NCBI RefSeq assembly: GCF_017676345.1
Contig: NZ_JAFFZM010000002.1
Span: 62,001 to 126,000, forward strand
Direction of reading: 5' to 3'
Source: Streptomyces smyrnaeus
Lineage (GTDB): Bacteria; Actinomycetota; Actinomycetes; Streptomycetales; Streptomycetaceae
DNA: 64,000 nucleotides
The position numbers and the translations under genes were made by a program. Of the stretch, positions 1-9,031 are shown piece after piece. The notes below the pieces were generated by a model. That model had not been told where the DNA came from and searched no databases. It worked only from the letters and a program-made list of their open reading frames with translations. Within the stretch, counting starts at the first letter, position 1. Each line of letters opens with the position of its first letter.

Positions 1-275
1 CAGACGAGGATGACCAGCAGCGGCAGGTAGAAGCCGGAGAAGAGGGTGGCGTACCACTCGGGGAACGCGGCGAAGGTGGCGCCGCCCGCGCTGAGCAGCC
101 ACACCTCGTTGCCGTCCCAGACCGGTCCGATGGTGTTGATCAGTACCCGCCGCTCGGCCCGGTCCCGGGCGAGCAGCTTGGTGAGGATGCCGACCCCGAA
201 GTCGAAGCCCTCCAGGAAGAAGTAGCCGATCCACAGGACGGCTATGACGACGAACCAGACGTCGGTCAGTTGCAT
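1..275 (-). CDS. cydB: Cytochrome bd oxidase subunit II (partial, N-terminal part)
   Basis: CydB pairs with CydA in the membrane-bound cytochrome bd quinol oxidase, which reduces oxygen at low tension. Only the first 91 codons are in the window; the gene runs off the left edge. The N-terminus reads MQLTDVWFVVIAVLWIGYFF, followed by EGFDFGVG and GPVWDGNEVWLL, which are hallmarks of CydB. The ATG at 275 lies 29 bp downstream of the cydA stop on the same strand, so the two are surely cotranscribed and controlled from the cydA promoter. Confidence 0.95.
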   Translation of the reverse strand, partial: MQLTDVWFVVIAVLWIGYFFLEGFDFGVGILTKLLARDRAERRVLINTIGPVWDGNEVWLLSAGGATFAAFPEWYATLFSGFYLPLLVILV

Positions 276-304
276 TGCTCAGCGCCCCTGTCTGTGGTGA
301 GAGC

Positions 305-1846
305 TCAGTACGAGAAGGCCATCGGCCGGTCTTCGGCGTCGGCGTCGGCATCGGCGCCCGCGGAGCCGCCGCCGATCCGGGTGGGCGGATTGAGGTCGGC
401 CTCGGTCAGTTCGGGCGACCCGGCCTTGACGTACTTGACCAGCAGCCGGACCTCGATCACGGCGAGCAGCGCGTACAGCGAGGTGAAGACGATCAGGGAG
501 GTGAGGACCTCGACCTGGGAGACGCTGGGGGAGACGGCGGCCGAGGTGGGCAGTACGCCGTAGACCACCCAGGGCTGACGGCCCGTCTCGGTGAAGATCC
601 AGCCCCAGGCGTTGGCGATCAGCGGGAAGCCGAGGGTGAGGACGGACAGCCGCCAGTACCAGGTGCCCAGCCGCGGGTTGAGCTCGCGGTTCCTGGTCAG
701 GGCGAGCCGCGGCATCTCGTCCTCGCCGGTCCGCAGCCGCTCGGCCAGCCAGAACCGGCGGCGGGTGAGGTAGAGGCCGACGGCACCGAGCGTGAAGGAG
801 GCCATTCCGAAGCCGATCATCCAGCGGAACGACCAGTAGGCGACGGGGATGTTGGGCCGGTAGTCGTCCAGGCCGGTGCCGGCCTTGTACTTCTCCCGCA
901 GCTGCGCGTTGGTGTCGTTGATGCCGGGGACGGCCTCGTGGAAGTTGTCGTGCGCGAGGAAGGAGAGCACGCCGGGGATCTCGATGGCGACCTTGTTGTG
1001 GCCCTTGTCGACGTCGCCGTAGGAGAAGACGGAGAACGGGGCCGGCGCCTGGGTCTCCCACAGCGCCTCGGCCGAGGCCATCTTCATCGGCTGCTGCTCG
1101 TACATGATCTTGCCGAGCCGGTCGCCGCTGACGACGGTGAGCAGTCCGGCGGCCACCAGGGTGATCAGCCCGAGCCGCAGGGAGCTGCGCATCACGGGTA
1201 TGTGCTTCTTGCGGAGCAGGTGGTACGCGGATATGCCGACCATGAACGCGGCGCCGGTGAGGAAGGCCGCCGTCATGGTGTGGAAGAACTGCGCCAGCGC
1301 GGTGTTCTGGAACAGGATCCCGAAGAAATCGGTCATCTCGGCACGGCCGGTCTCCTCGTTGATGCGGTAGCCGACCGGGTGCTGCATCCAGGAGTTCGCG
1401 GCCAGGATGAAGTACGCCGAGGCGATGGTGCCGAAGGCGACCAGCCAGATCGTCGCCAGATGCAGCTTCTTCGGCAGCTTGTCCCGGCCGAAGATCCACA
1501 GCCCGATGAACGTCGACTCCATGAAGAACGCGATCAGCGCCTCGAAGGCGAGCGGCGCGCCGAATATGTCCCCGACGAAGCGGGAGTAGGCCGACCAGTT
1601 CATCCCGAACTGGAACTCCTGCACGATGCCGGTGACCACACCCATGGCGATGTTGATCAGGAAGAGCTTGCCCCAGAAGCGGGTCGCCTTGAGGTACTTC
1701 TCCTTGTTCGTCCGCACCCACGCCGTCTGGAGCACCGCGGTGAGGGTGGCCAGCGAGATCGTCAGCGGGACGAAGAGGAAGTGGTAGACGGTCGTGATGC
1801 CGAACTGCCAGCGCGCCAGTGTCTCCGGCGCCAACGCAAGGTTCAC
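305..1846 (-). CDS. cydA: Cytochrome bd ubiquinol oxidase subunit I
   Basis: CydA is the haem-bearing subunit of the cytochrome bd quinol oxidase. The 513-residue protein has the expected membrane segments and all haem ligands: His22 (b595), His189 and Met343 (b558), and Glu103/Glu110 in the FEALIAFFME helix. Lys255 and Glu260 of the quinol-binding Q loop (KMASAE) are present, and the loop is of the short type. The start is GTG at 1846 with an AAGGAG sequence eight bases upstream. It forms an operon with cydB. A Rex-type operator lies about 45-60 bp upstream of the start, so expression should respond to the NADH/NAD+ ratio and rise when oxygen is short. Confidence 0.97.
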   Translation of the reverse strand: MNLALAPETLARWQFGITTVYHFLFVPLTISLATLTAVLQTAWVRTNKEKYLKATRFWGKLFLINIAMGVVTGIVQEFQFGMNWSAYSRFVGDIFGAPLAFEALIAFFMESTFIGLWIFGRDKLPKKLHLATIWLVAFGTIASAYFILAANSWMQHPVGYRINEETGRAEMTDFFGILFQNTALAQFFHTMTAAFLTGAAFMVGISAYHLLRKKHIPVMRSSLRLGLITLVAAGLLTVVSGDRLGKIMYEQQPMKMASAEALWETQAPAPFSVFSYGDVDKGHNKVAIEIPGVLSFLAHDNFHEAVPGINDTNAQLREKYKAGTGLDDYRPNIPVAYWSFRWMIGFGMASFTLGAVGLYLTRRRFWLAERLRTGEDEMPRLALTRNRELNPRLGTWYWRLSVLTLGFPLIANAWGWIFTETGRQPWVVYGVLPTSAAVSPSVSQVEVLTSLIVFTSLYALLAVIEVRLLVKYVKAGSPELTEADLNPPTRIGGGSAGADADADAEDRPMAFSY

Positions 1847-1889
1847 GTCGCTCTCTCCTTCAGGCAGCGCCCCCGTTCGGGCGAGCTCT

Positions 1890-1905
1890 CGTGAATGCGT
1901 TCACA
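1890..1905. promoter_or_regulatory. Rex operator (ROP) upstream of cydAB
   Basis: The 16-mer CGTGAATGCGTTCACA matches the Streptomyces Rex operator TGTGAACGCGTTCACA at 14 of 16 positions and is nearly palindromic. It lies in the cydA promoter region. Rex is known to repress cydABCD in Streptomyces coelicolor according to NADH/NAD+ redox poise; its use here is inferred from this match and its position. Confidence 0.85.
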
Positions 1906-2018
1906 TTCACAAGGCCTAGCGTACGACGCGACGATTTCGGACATGTCAGGGGGTCCCCGCGACCGGTGGGCGCCCCGCCCGCCCACGCGGCGGACCGGGC
2001 GCCCACGGCCGAAGGGGG

Positions 2019-3125
2019 TCAGGCCTCCTTGCGGAAAGCCGCTGCGACCTGCAAAAAGATGTCGTTGGCCGCGGTCTCCCCGATGGTCACCCGCACGCCC
2101 TCGCCCGCGAAGGGGCGGACCGTGACGCCGGCCTCCTCCGCGCGCTCCGCGAAGGCCGAGGTGCGCTCACCCAGCCGCAGCCAGACGAAGTTGGCCTGCG
2201 ATTCGGGCACCGTCCAGCCCTGGCCCCGCAGCTCGGCGAGCACGCGTGTGCGCTCTTTCACAAGCGCCTCGACCCGCTCCTGCAGTGCGTCCTCGCTGCG
2301 CAGCGAGGCGATGGCGGCCTCCTGTGCGAGCTGGCTCACACCGAACGGGACGGCGGTCTTCCGCAGCGCCGCGGCCACCGGCTCGTGGGCGACCGCGAAG
2401 CCGACCCGCAGCCCGGCCAGACCGTACGCCTTGGAGAAGGTCCGCAGCACACACACGTTCGGCCGGTCGCGGTACAGCTCCAGCCCGTCGACCATCCGCT
2501 CGTCCCGGACGAACTCGCGGTACGCCTCGTCCAGCACCACCAGCACCTCGTCGGGCACCCGGTCCAAGAAGCGCTCCAGCTCCGCGCCGGGGAGGGCGGC
2601 ACCCGTGGGGTTGTTGGGATTGCAGACGAAGACGAGACGGGTGCGATCGGTGATCGCGTCCGCCATCGCGTCCAGATCGTGCGCCTCCGACTCCGCGCCC
2701 CCGGTCAGCGGCACCCGCACCGAGGCCGCGCCGGAGATCTGGGTGATGATCGGGTAGGCCTCGAAGGAGCGCCAGGCGTAGATCACCTCGTCACCGGGCC
2801 CGGCGGTCGCCTGGAGCAGCTGCTGGGCCACGCCGACCGAGCCGGTGCCGGTCGCCAGATGCGCGGCGGGCACCCCGAAATGCTCGGCCAGCTGTGCGTA
2901 CAGTTCCGTGCAGGCCAGGTCCGGGTAGCGGTTGAAGGACGCCGCGGCAGACGTCACCGACTCCAGCACCCCGGGCAGCGGCGGGTAGGGGTTCTCGTTC
3001 GACGACAGCTTGTAGGAGACGGGACCGCCGGCAGCGGCCGGGCGCCCCGGCTTGTAGCTGGGAATGTCCTCCAGCACCTCGCGCAGCCGCGGGCCACCCG
3101 CACTCCGCTCGCTCTTGTCACTCAC
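2019..3125 (-). CDS. HisC-type pyridoxal-phosphate aminotransferase (histidinol-phosphate or aromatic amino acid)
   Basis: This 368-residue protein is a fold-type I PLP aminotransferase of the HisC/aromatic aminotransferase branch. It has the substrate-loop motif [13 protein letters not shown] near the N-terminus, CNPNNPTG in the middle, and the PLP lysine in [14 protein letters not shown] (about Lys232). The start is GTG at 3125, chosen because GGAGGAGG lies just upstream on the coding strand; the frame stays open further upstream but without a ribosome site. The gene stands alone, away from any his cluster, so it may be a second HisC or a phenylalanine/aromatic aminotransferase rather than the histidine-operon enzyme. 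The two cannot be separated by eye. Confidence 0.9.
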   Translation of the reverse strand: MSDKSERSAGGPRLREVLEDIPSYKPGRPAAAGGPVSYKLSSNENPYPPLPGVLESVTSAAASFNRYPDLACTELYAQLAEHFGVPAAHLATGTGSVGVAQQLLQATAGPGDEVIYAWRSFEAYPIITQISGAASVRVPLTGGAESEAHDLDAMADAITDRTRLVFVCNPNNPTGAALPGAELERFLDRVPDEVLVVLDEAYREFVRDERMVDGLELYRDRPNVCVLRTFSKAYGLAGLRVGFAVAHEPVAAALRKTAVPFGVSQLAQEAAIASLRSEDALQERVEALVKERTRVLAELRGQGWTVPESQANFVWLRLGERTSAFAERAEEAGVTVRPFAGEGVRVTIGETAANDIFLQVAAAFRKEA

Positions 3126-3653
3126 CGCTGCTCCTCCTCCGTCGTCACCCTGGACCTCGCGCAGCCGCGTACCGCACGCCGCCAATGCTCTTCACCTTAT
3201 GAGGATTCACCCGCACGGCGTAGAGCCCGACCGGGACGGAGCCGCGCCGAACGGAGTGCGGCCTCCCGACGACCGGCGAGCCGGGGGACTCCGGCCCCCG
3301 CTCGGGACCCGCTCCGGAACCCGCTCGGAACCCCGTTCCGAGCCCCGGGGCACGCATACGTGCGCTCCCGCCACGCGCTCCCACGCACGCGCCTGCGTGC
3401 GCCGGGCCGCTCCGCGCGCTGGTGGCGGGCGCGGTGGCGCGCGTCGCTCGTGAAGGTGAGTTGCGACCTGTCCGCCACCTCGCCCCCGCACCGCAGCAGC
3501 CCACCCCCCACAGCCCGGCAAACGGTGGACACCCCCTCGCGAGCTGGGGTTTTCATGGTCGTCGGCGCGAGTGGCTCCTGCAGAATCGTGCCTCCACCCG
3601 GCTCTCGAACAGTCCCCGCCGTCAGCATCCTGCGGGCCTACGATCGGCTCGCC
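3126..3653. other. Intergenic region between divergent hisC-like and LacI-type genes
   Basis: I see no credible gene in this 528-base stretch. It contains a short inverted repeat at 3323-3343 (GCTCGGAAC, 3-base spacer, GTTCCGAGC) within a run of related CGGAACC units. The repeat could be a hairpin or a regulator site. The promoters of both divergent genes must lie here, but no convincing -35/-10 pair stands out. Confidence 0.5.
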
Positions 3654-4829
3654 ATGACAGCAGCAGAGAAGCAGCAGGCGGGTCGGACATCGGCCTCCGT
3701 ACCCCCGTCCGTGGCCGGTAGGTGCCCCTCGCCGCGCGGCGGGGCCCGGCTGAACGGGCGGGCGGGCATCAGGGATGTCGCCGCCGCAGCCGGTGTCTCC
3801 ATCACGACTGTCTCCGACGCCCTCAATGGAAAGGGCCGCCTCCCGGACGCGACGCGCAGCCACGTCCGCGAGGTCGCAGAGCGGCTGGGCTACCGCCCGT
3901 CGGCCGCCGCGCGAACGCTGCGCACGGGAAAATCGGGCCTGATCGGCCTGACCGTGACGACATACGGCGAAGAACCGTTCACCTTCACGGAGTTCGCCTA
4001 CTTCGCCGAGATGGCGGCAGCCGCCACCTCGGCCGCGCTGGCCCGCGGCTATGCGCTGGTCATCCTGCCCGCACCGGCCCGGCGCGGGCCGGCCGGAGCG
4101 GGCGGCCCGGACGTGTGGTCGAACGTCGCGCTCGACGGCACCGTGGTGGTCGACCCCTCGGCCCAGGACCCCATCGTCAGCGAGTTGCTCCGCTCCGGAC
4201 TGCCCGTCGTCTCCGACGGCCGCCCCAGCGACTCCCTCCCGGTGGCCGCCTGGGTCGACAACGACCACGAGGCGGCCGTCCACGGCATCCTCGACCATCT
4301 CGCCGCGTCCGGAGCCCGCCGTATCGGGCTGCTGACCGGCACCACCACCGACACCTACACCCGGCTGTCGACCAGCGCCTATCTGGACTGGTGCGAGCGG
4401 GTCGGCCAGGAACCGGTCTACGAGCGCTACCCCGCACACGACCCGTGCGCGGGCGCCGTCGCCGCCGACCGGCTGCTCGCCAGACCGGACCGCCCCGACG
4501 CGGTGTACGGGCTCTTCGACCCCAACGGCACCGATCTGCTGGCCGCTGCGCGCCGCTACGGACTGCGGGTGCCGGAGGACCTGCTGCTGGTGTGCTGCAG
4601 CGAATCCCCCGCCTACGCCACCACGGCCCCGCCCATCACCACGCTGTCGCTGAAGCCCGGCCGGATCGGCAACGCCGTCGTCCAACTGCTGATCGACGTC
4701 ATCGAGGGGCTGGCCCCGGCACGCCCCGTCCACCGGGTGATGCCCACCGAGCTGATCGTCCGCACATCCTCCCAACGCGACGGCGCCCGGACGACGGTGA
4801 GCGCGCCCCGCGCCCCCACGACCGAGTGA
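3654..4829 (+). CDS. LacI-family transcriptional regulator
   Basis: A 391-residue regulator. After about 35 low-complexity residues comes a LacI-type helix-turn-helix (IRDVAAAAGVSITTVSDALN, residues about 39-58) and hinge (RTLRTGKSGLIGLTV). A periplasmic-binding-protein-like effector domain fills the rest, with DGTVVVDP, HLAASGARRIGLLTG and the C-terminal TTLSLKPGRIG segment. The ATG at 3654 was chosen because it gives the normal LacI architecture; the frame is open far upstream across hisC DNA, which is shadow. The neighbouring hisC-like and phosphatase genes give no clue to a sugar ligand. Binding to its own promoter is likely but not shown. Confidence 0.92.
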   Translation: MTAAEKQQAGRTSASVPPSVAGRCPSPRGGARLNGRAGIRDVAAAAGVSITTVSDALNGKGRLPDATRSHVREVAERLGYRPSAAARTLRTGKSGLIGLTVTTYGEEPFTFTEFAYFAEMAAAATSAALARGYALVILPAPARRGPAGAGGPDVWSNVALDGTVVVDPSAQDPIVSELLRSGLPVVSDGRPSDSLPVAAWVDNDHEAAVHGILDHLAASGARRIGLLTGTTTDTYTRLSTSAYLDWCERVGQEPVYERYPAHDPCAGAVAADRLLARPDRPDAVYGLFDPNGTDLLAAARRYGLRVPEDLLLVCCSESPAYATTAPPITTLSLKPGRIGNAVVQLLIDVIEGLAPARPVHRVMPTELIVRTSSQRDGARTTVSAPRAPTTE

Positions 4830-4973
4830 GTGGCGTGGCCGGGCCGTTGCCCGAGTGCGGATTCCGTAAGGTACGTCAGCGGAGAATTCAGGAGGAATTC
4901 CCACCGGGTCGGGCCCCCTCGCCAAATGCGCGCCCCCAGGTGCGTCACAAGCCGCGACCTGCGTTCCTATGAT

Positions 4974-5004
4974 TGGGGGCACCCCCGGCCGAAGGCCGGG
5001 GGAG
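4974..5004. repeat. Intergenic palindromic repeat, copy 1
   Basis: A 31-base unit consisting of TGGGGGCA, the hairpin CCCCCGGCC-gaa-GGCCGGGGG (4982-5002) and a short tail. A near-identical unit occurs at 44084-44115, and a degenerate fragment lies just downstream near 5036-5060. Such units are frequent in Streptomyces intergenic DNA, from general familiarity. The hairpin may also act as a terminator for the LacI-type gene. Confidence 0.7.
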
Positions 5005-5124
5005 GACGACACCGGGACCGGCTCCCGATCTGGGGCGGCACCCCGGCCGAAAGACCAGCGACTGGGGCCCCACGGAAGGGGGAGGCCTGCGGTGCACGGC
5101 GGCGGCGCGATGGTGGAGGGGTCG

Positions 5125-6504
5125 ATGACTCAGGGGGCCGGTCAGGGACCCGACGTATGGCACGGCGGGACGACGACGCACGGCGCGGGTACCGCCCCGG
5201 CGTTGTCCGGCACGGCGCAGGACGTTCCGGTGCCGCTCGGCAGCCGCGTCCCACCGCAGCCGGCCGTGGAGGAAGGACCGAAAGCGGCGCTCACCCGACC
5301 GGCCCCGTCCGCCGCCCCGCTGACCGGCGACGGCACGCGTGGATACCCGGGCGGGCGGCCCGACCCGCGTGCGGTCCGCTCGTCGGCCGAGCCGTCGGCG
5401 GTACCGGGCGCACCGGCCCCCGCGCACACCGACCCCCGCACCGCGACCGGGCGGACACCGGACGCCTCCGTACCGAACGGCCCCGTGCCGGGTGGGGACG
5501 GGACGGGCGAGCCCGGGGAGGCGGGCTCGGCGGCGGTCGGGGCCGGCCAGGACGGCCCGCCCGAGGAGTACACGCCGACCGCCCGCGACCTGCCCGTGCT
5601 CGGGGCCGTGGCCGCCGCGGGAAGCAGCGAGGGGCCGGAGCCGACGATGGTGGACGTACCGGTACCGGCCGGGACGGTCAACGACGGGGAGGGCCCGCTC
5701 TACGTCGTCGGGGACGTACACGGCTACCTCGACGAACTGCGTACGGCGCTCCGCCAGTTCGGGATCATCGACGCGGACGGCCACTGGATCGCGGGCAACG
5801 CGCGGCTGTGGTTCCTGGGTGACTTCACCGACCGGGGCCCGGACGGGGTCGGCGTCATCGAGCTCGTCATGCAGCTCTCCGCCGAGGCCGCGGCGGCCGG
5901 CGGGTACTGCAAGGCGCTGATGGGCAACCACGAGCTGCTGCTGCTCGGCGCGAAACGGTTCGGGGAGACTCCGGTCAACTCCGGCGCCGGCACGGCCTCG
6001 TTCCAGGCCGCCTGGCTGCTCAACGGCGGCCAGCGCAGCGACATGGAGCGGCTGGCCGACCACCATGTGCAGTGGATGTCGCGGCTGGACGCCATCGCGC
6101 TGGCCGACAACCATCTGCTGGTGCACTCCGACGCGACGTGCTACCTGGACTACGGCGACACGATCGAGGACGTCAACGACGCGATCACCGAGGCCCTCCA
6201 GCGCAACGACGCGGAGGAGACCTGGGAGCTGTTCCGCAAGTTCACCAAGCGCTTCGCCTTCCGCGAGGAGACCGCGGGCCCGGCTGCCGTACGGGAGCTG
6301 CTGGAGACCTTCGGCGGCAAGCGGATCGTGCACGGGCACAGCCCGATCCCGTATCTGCTGGGCGAGGTCGACAGCGAGGACGGCGAGAGCGCACCCGATG
6401 TCACCGGCCCGCACGTGTACGCCGACGGGCTGGCCGTCGCCATGGACGGCGGTGTGACGATGGCCGGAAAGCTCCTCATCGCTCAGCTCCCGTTGGTGCA
6501 GTGA
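5125..6504 (+). CDS. PPP-type metallophosphoesterase (serine/threonine phosphatase-like) with disordered N-terminus
   Basis: The 459-residue protein has about 190 residues rich in Pro, Ala, Gly and Thr, probably disordered. A calcineurin-like phosphoesterase domain follows with every metal-binding motif in order: GDVHG (about 196), GDFTDRGPDG, GNHE, HSD and HGHS. These are the signatures of PPP-family phosphatases that use two metal ions, so it is probably active on a phosphoprotein or small phosphoester. The substrate is not evident. The ATG at 5125 follows GGAGGGGTCG; an ATG 15 bases upstream is the alternative. The C-terminal part (DGGVTMAGKLLIAQLPLV) is typical of the bacterial branch. 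It stands as a single transcription unit. Confidence 0.88.
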   Translation: MTQGAGQGPDVWHGGTTTHGAGTAPALSGTAQDVPVPLGSRVPPQPAVEEGPKAALTRPAPSAAPLTGDGTRGYPGGRPDPRAVRSSAEPSAVPGAPAPAHTDPRTATGRTPDASVPNGPVPGGDGTGEPGEAGSAAVGAGQDGPPEEYTPTARDLPVLGAVAAAGSSEGPEPTMVDVPVPAGTVNDGEGPLYVVGDVHGYLDELRTALRQFGIIDADGHWIAGNARLWFLGDFTDRGPDGVGVIELVMQLSAEAAAAGGYCKALMGNHELLLLGAKRFGETPVNSGAGTASFQAAWLLNGGQRSDMERLADHHVQWMSRLDAIALADNHLLVHSDATCYLDYGDTIEDVNDAITEALQRNDAEETWELFRKFTKRFAFREETAGPAAVRELLETFGGKRIVHGHSPIPYLLGEVDSEDGESAPDVTGPHVYADGLAVAMDGGVTMAGKLLIAQLPLVQ

Positions 6505-6832
6505 CCCCGCGCCACAGGACGCGGACGCGACGGCGAGCGGGGCGGCGGGTGGTGTGAAGACGGGGCGTGGGCACCGTGCGGGTGAGGCGCGGACGGGGGC
6601 GCGCGGAGCACGGTTCCACACCGCTTCTGATTCGCGCGCGGATATCCGGGCAGGTGTTTTCCCAGAAATGATCGGCTGGGGGGCATAGCTGTAGCGGGTC
6701 AATTCTGGAAACTCTCTGTCAGGCAGCGCCCGAACGGCTCTACCATCGGCTTGCCGAGGCGAGTTGTCCGCCTGCTGACCTGCCCCGCCCTCGACCGGCC
6801 GCCTGGGCCCTACGGAGCATCGGGGGATGCAC
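6505..6832. other. Intergenic region with no recognised feature
   Basis: This stretch of about 330 bases lies between two rightward genes. The part at 6640-6760 is less GC-rich than its surroundings and probably contains the promoter of the downstream membrane-protein gene, but I see no clear promoter consensus, hairpin or open frame. Confidence 0.4.
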
Positions 6833-7780
6833 ATGAACAGCGCTCCGCACCTGCTGCGCGAGGACCGGCCCGAGTTCGAGCGGGTCCTCGACGAGGCACT
6901 GCGAACCGCCCATCGCCGCCCCGACCTGGCGGCCGTCGGGCAACGGCTGAACGCCGAGCAGTTGCGCACGATGGCGCTCAGCGCCGCGACCGCGATAGCT
7001 GCCTGCGCCGAGGCCGAGTACCAGCACTTCGTACGGCTGCGCGAGGAGCTGCGCCGCCCGGAGAACGCCCCTTCCGTCTCGGGCACCGGCGCGCACGGCG
7101 GCTCCGGGAACGGGAACGGCGCCGCCGAGGTGCGCGGACCTGGCCAGGGCGGCAGCAGCGTCAGCGAGAAGCTGGTCGGCGCGATGGGCGGCGAGACCCT
7201 CGCCGAGGCGTCCGGCGCCGGGCTGGTCGCGGTCGTCTCGGTGCTCGCCCCTGTGCTGGCGGCCACGGCCGCCGTCATCTTCCTGCTGCTGGGGTACGCG
7301 CTGCGACTGCTCTCCCCCGAACCCGCCGTCGCGGGCCCGATCCGCAGCGCGGGCTGGGTGTTCGCCGCGTTCGCGGCCGCCGGAATCCTGGTGGCCATGG
7401 CCGGTCTGCTGTTCGCGGCGCTGCGCAACGGCGCCAGTTCCATCCGGGCCCCGGGCCCGGGTGGGCGCCGCGGCGATCCGGGCGGCAGCCGCCTGGCGGA
7501 AGAGGTGGCGCTGGCCCGCGCCGCCTGGCGGGAGGCGCTGCTGGAGCGCGGCATCGTGCCGTTCCTCCAGGAGGCGCTGGCCGATCCGAGCGGCCCGGAG
7601 CGGGCCCCGACGGCCTATGTCTCACCGACGCCGGGCAGTCGGCTGGGCTACTCGCACCCCGGGTTCTCCAGCCGTCCCGCCTCCGAGACGACGGAAGAGG
7701 CGCACTCCCGTCCCCCGCGCTTCTCCAGCCCCGACTACTCCAGCCCCGAGTACGGCGGCCCGGAGACCCCCACCGCCTAG
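6833..7780 (+). CDS. Conserved actinobacterial membrane protein of unknown function
   Basis: About 315 residues. An alpha-helical soluble N-terminal part (about residues 1-75, rich in Arg, Glu and Ala) is followed by a Gly-rich linker. Two strong membrane segments come next, near residues 125-150 (LVAVVSVLAPVLAATAAVIF) and 170-200 (SAGWVFAAFAAAGILVAMAG). A short helical region (EEVALARAAWREALLERGIV) and a Ser/Pro/Tyr-rich tail complete it. A proline-rich tail with serines and tyrosines after two membrane spans suggests a scaffold, but I do not recognise a family. The ATG at 6833 is preferred over the one at 6827 because the GGGGG ribosome-like site abuts the earlier codon. Confidence 0.75.
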   Translation: MNSAPHLLREDRPEFERVLDEALRTAHRRPDLAAVGQRLNAEQLRTMALSAATAIAACAEAEYQHFVRLREELRRPENAPSVSGTGAHGGSGNGNGAAEVRGPGQGGSSVSEKLVGAMGGETLAEASGAGLVAVVSVLAPVLAATAAVIFLLLGYALRLLSPEPAVAGPIRSAGWVFAAFAAAGILVAMAGLLFAALRNGASSIRAPGPGGRRGDPGGSRLAEEVALARAAWREALLERGIVPFLQEALADPSGPERAPTAYVSPTPGSRLGYSHPGFSSRPASETTEEAHSRPPRFSSPDYSSPEYGGPETPTA

Positions 7781-7794
7781 CCGTACCGGTCGGC

Positions 7795-8976
7795 TCAGCC
7801 GGCAGCCTCGTCCAGGGCACGGCGGATGTCCGTCACCAGGTCCGCGCTGTCCTCCACACCGACCGACATCCGGACGAAGCCGTCCGGCACCGCGTCGCCG
7901 CCCCAGCGGCCGCGGCGTTCGGCGGTCGAGCGGACCCCGCCGAAGCTGGTGGCGTCGCTCACCAGCCGCAGCCGGGCCAGGAACCGGTTGGCATATGCCT
8001 GGTCGGGCAGGGTGAAGGAGACGACACAGCCGTAGCGGCTCATCTGACGGGCCGCCAGTGGGTGTGCGGGGTCGTCGGGCAGCCCCGGGTGGCGGACGTC
8101 GCGCACCTCCGGGCGGGCGGCGAGCGCCTCGGCGACGGCCAGCGCGTTGCCCGCCTGGCGCTGGGTACGGACATCGAGCGTCGCCAGCGAACGGTGCGCC
8201 AGCCACGCCTCCATCGGCCCGGGAATCGCGCCGACCGTCTTGCGCCAGGCCCGTGCCGCGGCCGCGACCTGGGCGTTCCGGGTGGCGACGTAGCCGAGGA
8301 GCACATCGCCGTGCCCGGTCAGCGCCTTGGTGCCGCTGGCCACCGAGATGTCGGCGCCCAGCAGGAGGGGGCGCTGCCCCAGCGGGGTGGCCAGGGTGTT
8401 GTCGACCGCCACCAGCGCGCCCCGCTCGTGTGCCGCGTCCGCCAACTCGCGGATGTCGCACACGTCGAGCCCCGGGTTGGAGGGCGTCTCCAGCCACAGC
8501 AGGCTCGCCCCGTCCAGCTCGGCGCGCTGGGCGCCGCCGCTCGTCGGCGCCGTCCGCACCCGCACGCCGAAGCCCTCCAGCCGCTCGCGGAGCGCGGCCA
8601 GCAGGTTGTAGCCGTCCGAGGGCAGTACCACCGTCTGGCCCGGCCGGACCTGGGAGAGCAGTACGGCGGAGATCGCGCCCATCCCGGAGGAGAAAGCGAT
8701 CACCTCGGCGTCCGGATCGCCCGGCGCCTCCAGTTCGGCCAGCGCCCGCTCCAGCCGCGACCAGGTCGGGTTGGCGTCCCGCCCGTAGGCGTACGGCGCG
8801 CCTTCCACCTCGCCGGGCAGGTGGTAGTGGGCGGCGAAGACCGGGCCGGGCAGCGGTGGCTCGTACGGCTCCTCGGCGGGCAGCCCGGCACGTACCACGC
8901 GGGTGCCGTCGGCGTCGTTCGCCGGCCCGTGGTCGAGCCGGGGACCGGTCAGTGGCGGATCGTCCGATGCGGTCAT
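7795..8976 (-). CDS. Cys/Met metabolism PLP-dependent enzyme (cystathionine gamma-lyase/synthase type)
   Basis: A 393-residue PLP enzyme of the trans-sulfuration family. Motifs include the N-terminal GPVFAAHYHLPG segment, the AYGRDANPTW loop, SSGMGAISAVLL, LLWLETPSNPGL, VDNTLATP and the Schiff-base lysine in SGTKALTGHGD. The C-terminal VRMSVGVED motif is standard. Members may cleave or form cystathionine or release methanethiol; which applies cannot be told by eye. The ATG at 8976 is preceded by GGGAGACAGC. The gene lies 55 bp downstream of the fructosamine-kinase-like gene on the same strand, so ptpA, the kinase and this gene probably form an operon. Confidence 0.9.
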   Translation of the reverse strand: MTASDDPPLTGPRLDHGPANDADGTRVVRAGLPAEEPYEPPLPGPVFAAHYHLPGEVEGAPYAYGRDANPTWSRLERALAELEAPGDPDAEVIAFSSGMGAISAVLLSQVRPGQTVVLPSDGYNLLAALRERLEGFGVRVRTAPTSGGAQRAELDGASLLWLETPSNPGLDVCDIRELADAAHERGALVAVDNTLATPLGQRPLLLGADISVASGTKALTGHGDVLLGYVATRNAQVAAAARAWRKTVGAIPGPMEAWLAHRSLATLDVRTQRQAGNALAVAEALAARPEVRDVRHPGLPDDPAHPLAARQMSRYGCVVSFTLPDQAYANRFLARLRLVSDATSFGGVRSTAERRGRWGGDAVPDGFVRMSVGVEDSADLVTDIRRALDEAAG

Positions 8977-9031
8977 GCTGTCTCCCACAGTGTGTGCCGC
9001 GTCTTCGACGGCGGCGACACGGTTGTTCTGC

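Noticed and set aside
4945..7554. Long minus-strand frame opposite the phosphatase and membrane-protein genes
   Set aside because: Composition is shadow-like, it crosses an intergenic region, and the phosphatase motifs lie on the plus strand.
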